Assembly: GCA_023258955.1 (NCBI GenBank)
Contig: JAHFRE010000006.1
Location: 1 to 55,606 of the forward strand
Reading direction: 5' to 3'
Source: Sterolibacterium sp.
GTDB lineage: Bacteria > Pseudomonadota > Gammaproteobacteria > Burkholderiales > Rhodocyclaceae
Length of the DNA: 55,606 bases
Shown one piece after another: positions 51,827 through 55,606 of the stretch. The translations under genes were made by a program, and so were the position numbers. The stretch's first letter is position 1. Every line of letters begins with the position of its first letter. The notes under the pieces were generated by a model. That model saw nothing but the letters and a program-made list of their open reading frames with translations, made no database searches and was not told the DNA's origin.

Positions 51827-52198
51827 AGTAGCCGCGTGCCCCAGTTAGCGGATTGAGTTGCACAGCAAGTGAGCGGAAGGATTAGTTGTTCGCTGTTGTA
51901 CGACGGTTTGGAATCGCCTCACGCGACTAGCTAGACAATTGCAACAGTTCGAATGTGTAAACGGGTCGCTTCTCGCGCCGGACGGGGGAGGTTGGACATC
52001 GTCAAAGTCGGCTCGGCAATACTGCTCCCTAGGCTAGAATAGGCCTCATCGTTGCTAGATAGGCCAAGGCTGTTCTGCTGCTTTTTGATAGTGCAGCAGC
52101 AAATGGGCACCAGCCCTGCCATTACATAGACGCCATAGGCATTCGTCATTCGCGACTGGGCGCCGGTCGCTGTCTTCCGCCAAGAACGAGAACACACC
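51827..52198 (+). other. Intergenic region without a gene
   Basis: No gene is seen in these 372 bp. There is an imperfect hairpin (CTGCTGC at 52075-52081 with GCAGCAG at 52093-52099, 11-nt loop) without a clear T-tract after it, and an imperfect direct repeat (GCTAGAATAGGCC and GCTAGATAGGCC) just before it. It presumably contains the promoter for the following methyltransferase gene, but I cannot place it. Confidence 0.5.
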
Positions 52199-53416
52199 AT
52201 GACAGCTGTATCAATCTCATCTCTGCGTCATTCAGCTGCGCTCGGCGGTGCAGGCCCGGCATCTGTCGTTGTCACACTCGACGTTAACGATGACATCGTT
52301 TTCGACCCTGATGTCGTGCTAGACCTATTCTATTGCAGCGCAGCGGTTCCAACGCACAGCTATCGCCTGCGCGACCAGCGATCAGATATCTCCTGGCTCC
52401 CAAGAGGCCAGTTCGAAGTATTCTGGACGACGCCCGAGGCGGCTTTCCCAGCAGAACCTTGCCGCATGGTCGTCAGCGTCCATTGCCGCGTTCGTGGCGA
52501 GACGGTTCTTGCGGATAGATCCGAGGTGGTCATCGTCGGTTCCGCCGCAAGTACCACCAAGATGATCGCCCATTGGCATATTCAGTCGGTTGGTGACACG
52601 CCTGCTATTGAGTCCTTGGCATGGTCCCATGGTCACAAGAACTGGTTCTACAGGCACTTCGACCATGCGGCCAAGGTCATCATCAGCTACATGTTCGCTG
52701 ACTCGCCTTTGTTGCGCGGGCGCATTCTCGACGTGGGATGCGGCGATGGGATCACAGATCTCGGAATTGCGTTGCGGCAACAACCGCAGCTATTGATCGG
52801 TGTAGACCCATTTCGCGGTTTCGATCGGCTCCCAGGCGTGCTTGGCAGCCATGCCCTCGGGCACCTTAAACTTCCTGAGTGCCTACGTTTCGAGGCCGCC
52901 GATGCCAATTTCCTGCCGTACGCCGACGATAGTTTCGATGTCGTCATTTCTTGGGGATCGCTCGAGCACATTGCGGGTGGCTATCTGCAGGCGCTACGTG
53001 AGATCAAGCGTGTGTTGCGCCCGGATGGATTGTTCTTTGTCACCCCCGGCCTCTATTACTCTAACTTTGGCCACCATCTGGGGGAGTATTGCACGGAGCC
53101 ATTCTTCCATCTGACAAAGTCGCTCGAGGAACTGCACGAGCTAGTCCTCGGAAACGAGCCAAAATACATGGATCGCGCTGGCGAGTTTGCGAGTTCCGCA
53201 CAATACTGGCAATGGTTTAATGAACTGAACAGGATCACCGTGCCACAATTCGAGCGGGAGTTGAGGGCGCTTGAGTTCGACTTTTGGCGCGTGGCACTGC
53301 GCACCGAAGACCTCATCGAGTACACACCTAAGCTGCAAGGGTACTCGATGCAGGATCTGGCGACGGTGGAGGTTTACCTCTCATGCGTCAATCGCAAGAA
53401 ACAGCGCGGAACCTGA
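52199..53416 (+). CDS. SAM methyltransferase with N-terminal beta domain
   Basis: A 405-aa protein. Residues 1-115 are beta-rich (SVVVTLDVNDDIVFDPDVVL, SWLPRGQFEVFWTTPEAAFP, CRMVVSVHCRVRGETVLADR) and resemble in outline the glycan-binding domain at the end of Wzt ATPases. The class I methyltransferase follows: ILDVGCGDGITDLGIAL (motif I), LIGVDPFRGF, LPYADDSFDVVISWGSLEHI and LRPDGLFFVTPGLYYSNFGH. It probably methylates a sugar or glycan in the surface locus. The fold match of the N-terminus is an impression only. Its end overlaps an upstream in-frame start of the next gene, but the preferred start there is 53425. Confidence 0.75.
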   Translation: MTAVSISSLRHSAALGGAGPASVVVTLDVNDDIVFDPDVVLDLFYCSAAVPTHSYRLRDQRSDISWLPRGQFEVFWTTPEAAFPAEPCRMVVSVHCRVRGETVLADRSEVVIVGSAASTTKMIAHWHIQSVGDTPAIESLAWSHGHKNWFYRHFDHAAKVIISYMFADSPLLRGRILDVGCGDGITDLGIALRQQPQLLIGVDPFRGFDRLPGVLGSHALGHLKLPECLRFEAADANFLPYADDSFDVVISWGSLEHIAGGYLQALREIKRVLRPDGLFFVTPGLYYSNFGHHLGEYCTEPFFHLTKSLEELHELVLGNEPKYMDRAGEFASSAQYWQWFNELNRITVPQFERELRALEFDFWRVALRTEDLIEYTPKLQGYSMQDLATVEVYLSCVNRKKQRGT

Positions 53417-53424
53417 TCAGCGCC

Positions 53425-54579
53425 ATGACCGCGCGTCTTCCGACGCCAGACCACGCTGCGCTGACGGCGAGTCTTTCACTCTCCCGAAAGATCGCCGACG
53501 AAATTGCCGCAGGTGGCGGCTGGATGCCCTTCTCCCGCTTCATGGAACTGGCGCTCTATGCACCCGGCCTCGGCTACTACAGCGGTGGTGCGCAAAAGTT
53601 CGGCGCCGCCGGCGACTTCATCACCGCACCCGAATTGACGCCGCTGTTCGCGCAAAGTCTGGCGACGCAGGCGGCCGCGGTGATGGCGGACAGCGCCGCG
53701 CAGATCATCGAGATCGGTGCGGGCAGCGGCATCCTCGCCGCCGAACTGCTGCTCGCCCTCGAAGCGGTGGCGGCCCTGCCCGAGCGCTATCGGATCCTCG
53801 AATTGTCGGGCGAACTGCGCCAGCGCCAGGCGCAGACCCTGGCCGAACGGGCGCCGCATCTGGCGGCCCGCGTTGAATGGCTGGAGACCCTGCCGCAGCG
53901 TGTTTCCGGTCTGGTGCTGGCCAACGAGGTGCTCGACGCGATGCCGGTCGCCCTGGTGTCGTGGACCGGTTCGGCGATCCTCGAGCGCGGCGTGATCAAC
54001 GCGGCCGATGCGGGGTTCGCCTGGGAGGACAGGCCGGCGCCGCCCACCTTGCTGAGCCACGCCGAAGCGCTCGGCGTGCATGGCCCCTACCTGTCGGAGA
54101 TCGGTCTGGCGACAGCCGCCTGGGTCGCCGAGTGGGGCCGGATCATGGAACGCGGCGCCCTGCTGCTGATCGACTACGGCTATCCGCAGCGCGAGTACTA
54201 CCACCCGCAGCGCAATCGGGGCACGCTGCTGTGCCACTACCGCCACCGTCACCACGAAAATCCGCTGTGGCTGCCGGGACTAAACGACATCACGGCGCAC
54301 GTCGACTTCACCGCCGTCGCCAACGCCGCCCACGACGCCGGCCTCGAGGTCATCGGCTACACCTCCCAGGCCCAGTTTCTCCTCAACTGCGGCATCACCG
54401 CGCAGCTCGCCAAGCTGCTCGATCAGGGCGACCGGCTCTATCTGGCGGCGTCACGCGCCGTCGGCAAACTGATCTCGCCCGAGGAGATGGGTGAGCAATT
54501 CAAGGTCATCGCCCTGGGGCGCGGCCTGTCTGTCCCCCTAGCCGGCTTTCTTCAGGGGGATCGCTGTCACGCTTTGTGA
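53425..54579 (+). CDS. MidA/NDUFAF7-type SAM-dependent methyltransferase
   Basis: A 384-aa methyltransferase of the COG1565/DUF185 family, whose mitochondrial member NDUFAF7 methylates an arginine in complex I; the bacterial substrate is less clear. Landmarks: GGWMPFSRFMELALYAPGLG, YYSGGAQKFGAAGDFITAPE, IIEIGAGSGILAAELLLAL, YRILELSGELRQRQ, GLVLANEVLDAMPVALVSW, LLLIDYGYPQREYYHPQRNR and GTLLCHYRHR. ATG 53425 is chosen over 53383, which would overlap the previous gene. It is a GC-rich housekeeping gene that probably marks the right boundary of the accessory block; the stop is only 4 nt from the convergent MFS gene. Confidence 0.88.
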   Translation: MTARLPTPDHAALTASLSLSRKIADEIAAGGGWMPFSRFMELALYAPGLGYYSGGAQKFGAAGDFITAPELTPLFAQSLATQAAAVMADSAAQIIEIGAGSGILAAELLLALEAVAALPERYRILELSGELRQRQAQTLAERAPHLAARVEWLETLPQRVSGLVLANEVLDAMPVALVSWTGSAILERGVINAADAGFAWEDRPAPPTLLSHAEALGVHGPYLSEIGLATAAWVAEWGRIMERGALLLIDYGYPQREYYHPQRNRGTLLCHYRHRHHENPLWLPGLNDITAHVDFTAVANAAHDAGLEVIGYTSQAQFLLNCGITAQLAKLLDQGDRLYLAASRAVGKLISPEEMGEQFKVIALGRGLSVPLAGFLQGDRCHAL

Positions 54580-54583
54580 GCGC

Positions 54584-55606
54584 TTAGCGTCTTTCGCGAC
54601 GCGCGCACAGCGGCGCCAGCAGGCAGCCGATGCCCAGGCTGCCGCAGGCGAACAGCCAGGCCAGGGGCTGGGCGCGGCCACCGGCCAGATCGAGCACCGC
54701 ACCGAAGACGATGGGCCCGAGAAAGCCGGCGCCGAAGCCGATCAGAGAATAGACGGCCAGGGCCGCGCCGAGGCGCGTCGGCGCGGCGGCAGCGATCAGG
54801 CCGGCGGTGAGGGCGGCCGAGTCGGCCATGATCGCGACGTTGTAGACAAGGAGTGCCACGAACAGCGCCCAGGGCCAGGTCGCCACGGCGCCGGTGGCCC
54901 AGGCCAGCAGGCCTGACGCCACCATGGACAGGAGAATGAAGCGGCGGCGTCCGACGCGCCCGGCGATCTCGTTGCCGATGATGCTCGCCGGGATGCCGAC
55001 CAGGTTGATCACCGCCGCGGCGCTGGCCGGGGCCATCGGCAGAGAGGCGGCGGCCAGCCCGGAGAAGGTCATCAGGGCGACGATCCACGAACGCAGGCCG
55101 AACAGTTCCCAGCAATGGACAGCGTAGCCGGCGACGTAGCCCAGGGTGGCGCGGTCTTTGAGGACGCCGAACATGCCCGCCAGGGGCGGGCGACGGCCGG
55201 CGCCCTGGGGCAAAACCGGGGTCAGCAGCGTCAGCAACAGGCCGCCGGCCGCCAGCGGGCCCGCCGCGGCGAGGGCGAAGGCGAGTTGCCAGCCGAGGTG
55301 GCTGCCCACCCAGCCGGCTAGAGCGTAGGAAAGGCTGGCGCCGACGCTGAAGGTCGCCGTGTAGATGGCGATGTAGCGCGGCCTCCCGCTCGCGGCGAGG
55401 CGATCGTTAAGGGCCTTGAGTCCCGGCATATAGGTGCCGGCGAGGCCGGCGCCCGTCCCCATCTGGAACAGGGCAGCGCTCGCCATGCCCTCGGCGAACA
55501 GCGCGAAGCCCAGACAGGAGGCAGCGGCCAGCAGGCAGGAGGCGAAATAGACGCGGCGCGCGTCCACCCTGTCGGTGAGGCTGGAGAGTATCGGCACCGC
55601 CAGCAT
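54584..55606 (-). CDS. MFS transporter (N-terminus off the right edge)
   Basis: The visible 340 residues are strongly hydrophobic with about ten membrane helices in the alternating pattern of the major facilitator superfamily, including LNDRLAASGRPRYIAIYTAT between helix groups and a basic end (CARRERR). The N-terminal part, including the first helices, lies beyond the window. No substrate can be inferred; the sequence is not close to a family I can name. It is convergent with the MidA-type gene, and the two reading frames end 4 nt apart without an obvious terminator. Confidence 0.8.
   Translation of the reverse strand: MLAVPILSSLTDRVDARRVYFASCLLAAASCLGFALFAEGMASAALFQMGTGAGLAGTYMPGLKALNDRLAASGRPRYIAIYTATFSVGASLSYALAGWVGSHLGWQLAFALAAAGPLAAGGLLLTLLTPVLPQGAGRRPPLAGMFGVLKDRATLGYVAGYAVHCWELFGLRSWIVALMTFSGLAAASLPMAPASAAAVINLVGIPASIIGNEIAGRVGRRRFILLSMVASGLLAWATGAVATWPWALFVALLVYNVAIMADSAALTAGLIAAAAPTRLGAALAVYSLIGFGAGFLGPIVFGAVLDLAGGRAQPLAWLFACGSLGIGCLLAPLCARRERR

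Noticed and set aside
52075-52099. Hairpin after the RCC1 protein gene as a terminator
   Set aside because: The 7-bp stem has an 11-nt loop with the T-run inside it and none after it, and it lies about 250 bp past the stop.
1-55606. CRISPR arrays, tRNA or rRNA genes
   Set aside because: No regularly spaced repeats of 24-40 bp and no cloverleaf-type or rRNA sequence were noticed on reading. The only tandem repeats are coding (39678-39803, 49133-49168) or very short (4832-4857).

Overview
The window looks like chromosomal DNA of a high-GC betaproteobacterium, possibly Rhodocyclales or Nitrosomonadales. This is inferred from protein character and operon layout only. It has four parts: a transposon that splits a host gene, a polysaccharide block, a type II secretion (T2SS) operon, and a second polysaccharide/glycosylation block with several large secreted proteins. 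Host housekeeping genes lie at both edges.

1-11.7 kb. The host gene tcdA (tRNA threonylcarbamoyladenosine dehydratase, minus strand) is cut in two. Its 3' half lies at 448-798 and its 5' half at 11321-11695. The 10.5 kb between them (about 800-11319) is a Mu/Tn7-like transposon. It encodes a MuA-like DDE transposase, a MuB/TnsC-like AAA ATPase, two paralogous winged-helix proteins resembling early proteins of Mu-like phages, and a divergent Cro/CI-type repressor. Immediately downstream of this core is a complete second tcdA, much less GC-rich than the host halves. The ends carry matched terminal inverted repeats and repeated 11-bp motifs. Beyond tcdA is cargo: a three-gene operon (membrane-anchored protein, tandem AAA protein with a degenerate first AAA domain, small two-helix membrane protein) and a BrnT/BrnA-type toxin-antitoxin pair. 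An element that disrupts a conserved tRNA-modification gene while supplying a replacement copy is the most interesting thing here.

11.8-17.5 kb. An overlapping plus-strand operon encodes a GT4 glycosyltransferase, an initiating sugar-phosphate transferase (WcaJ/WbaP type), two membrane proteins and a lytic transglycosylase.

17.6-28.4 kb. A T2SS operon follows: gspE, F, G, H, I, J, K, L, M, a GspC/N-like gene and secretin gspD, mostly joined by stop/start overlaps and ending with a lipoprotein gene. A decayed partial duplicate of that lipoprotein lies just downstream.

29-35.6 kb. Two secreted proteins: an abundant-looking 507-aa protein with its own promoter and strong terminator, and a 1611-aa modular protein (YVTN-type propeller, two W-rich domains, Ig-like repeats).

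35.7-53.4 kb. A parvulin PPIase, a Wzm/Wzt exporter with a C-terminal extension on Wzt, a methyltransferase with a long coiled-coil tail (WbdD-like architecture without a kinase), a fused GT2-GT4 glycosyltransferase, two OGT/SPINDLY-type (GT41) TPR glycosyltransferases, a protein with an (STP)n tract, a small unknown protein, an RCC1-repeat secreted protein carrying the same W-rich domain pair, and a second methyltransferase. The working picture is a cell-surface assembly locus that makes, caps, exports and attaches glycans and also secretes large extracellular proteins.

53.4-55.6 kb. A MidA/NDUFAF7-type methyltransferase and, convergent to it, a partial MFS transporter.
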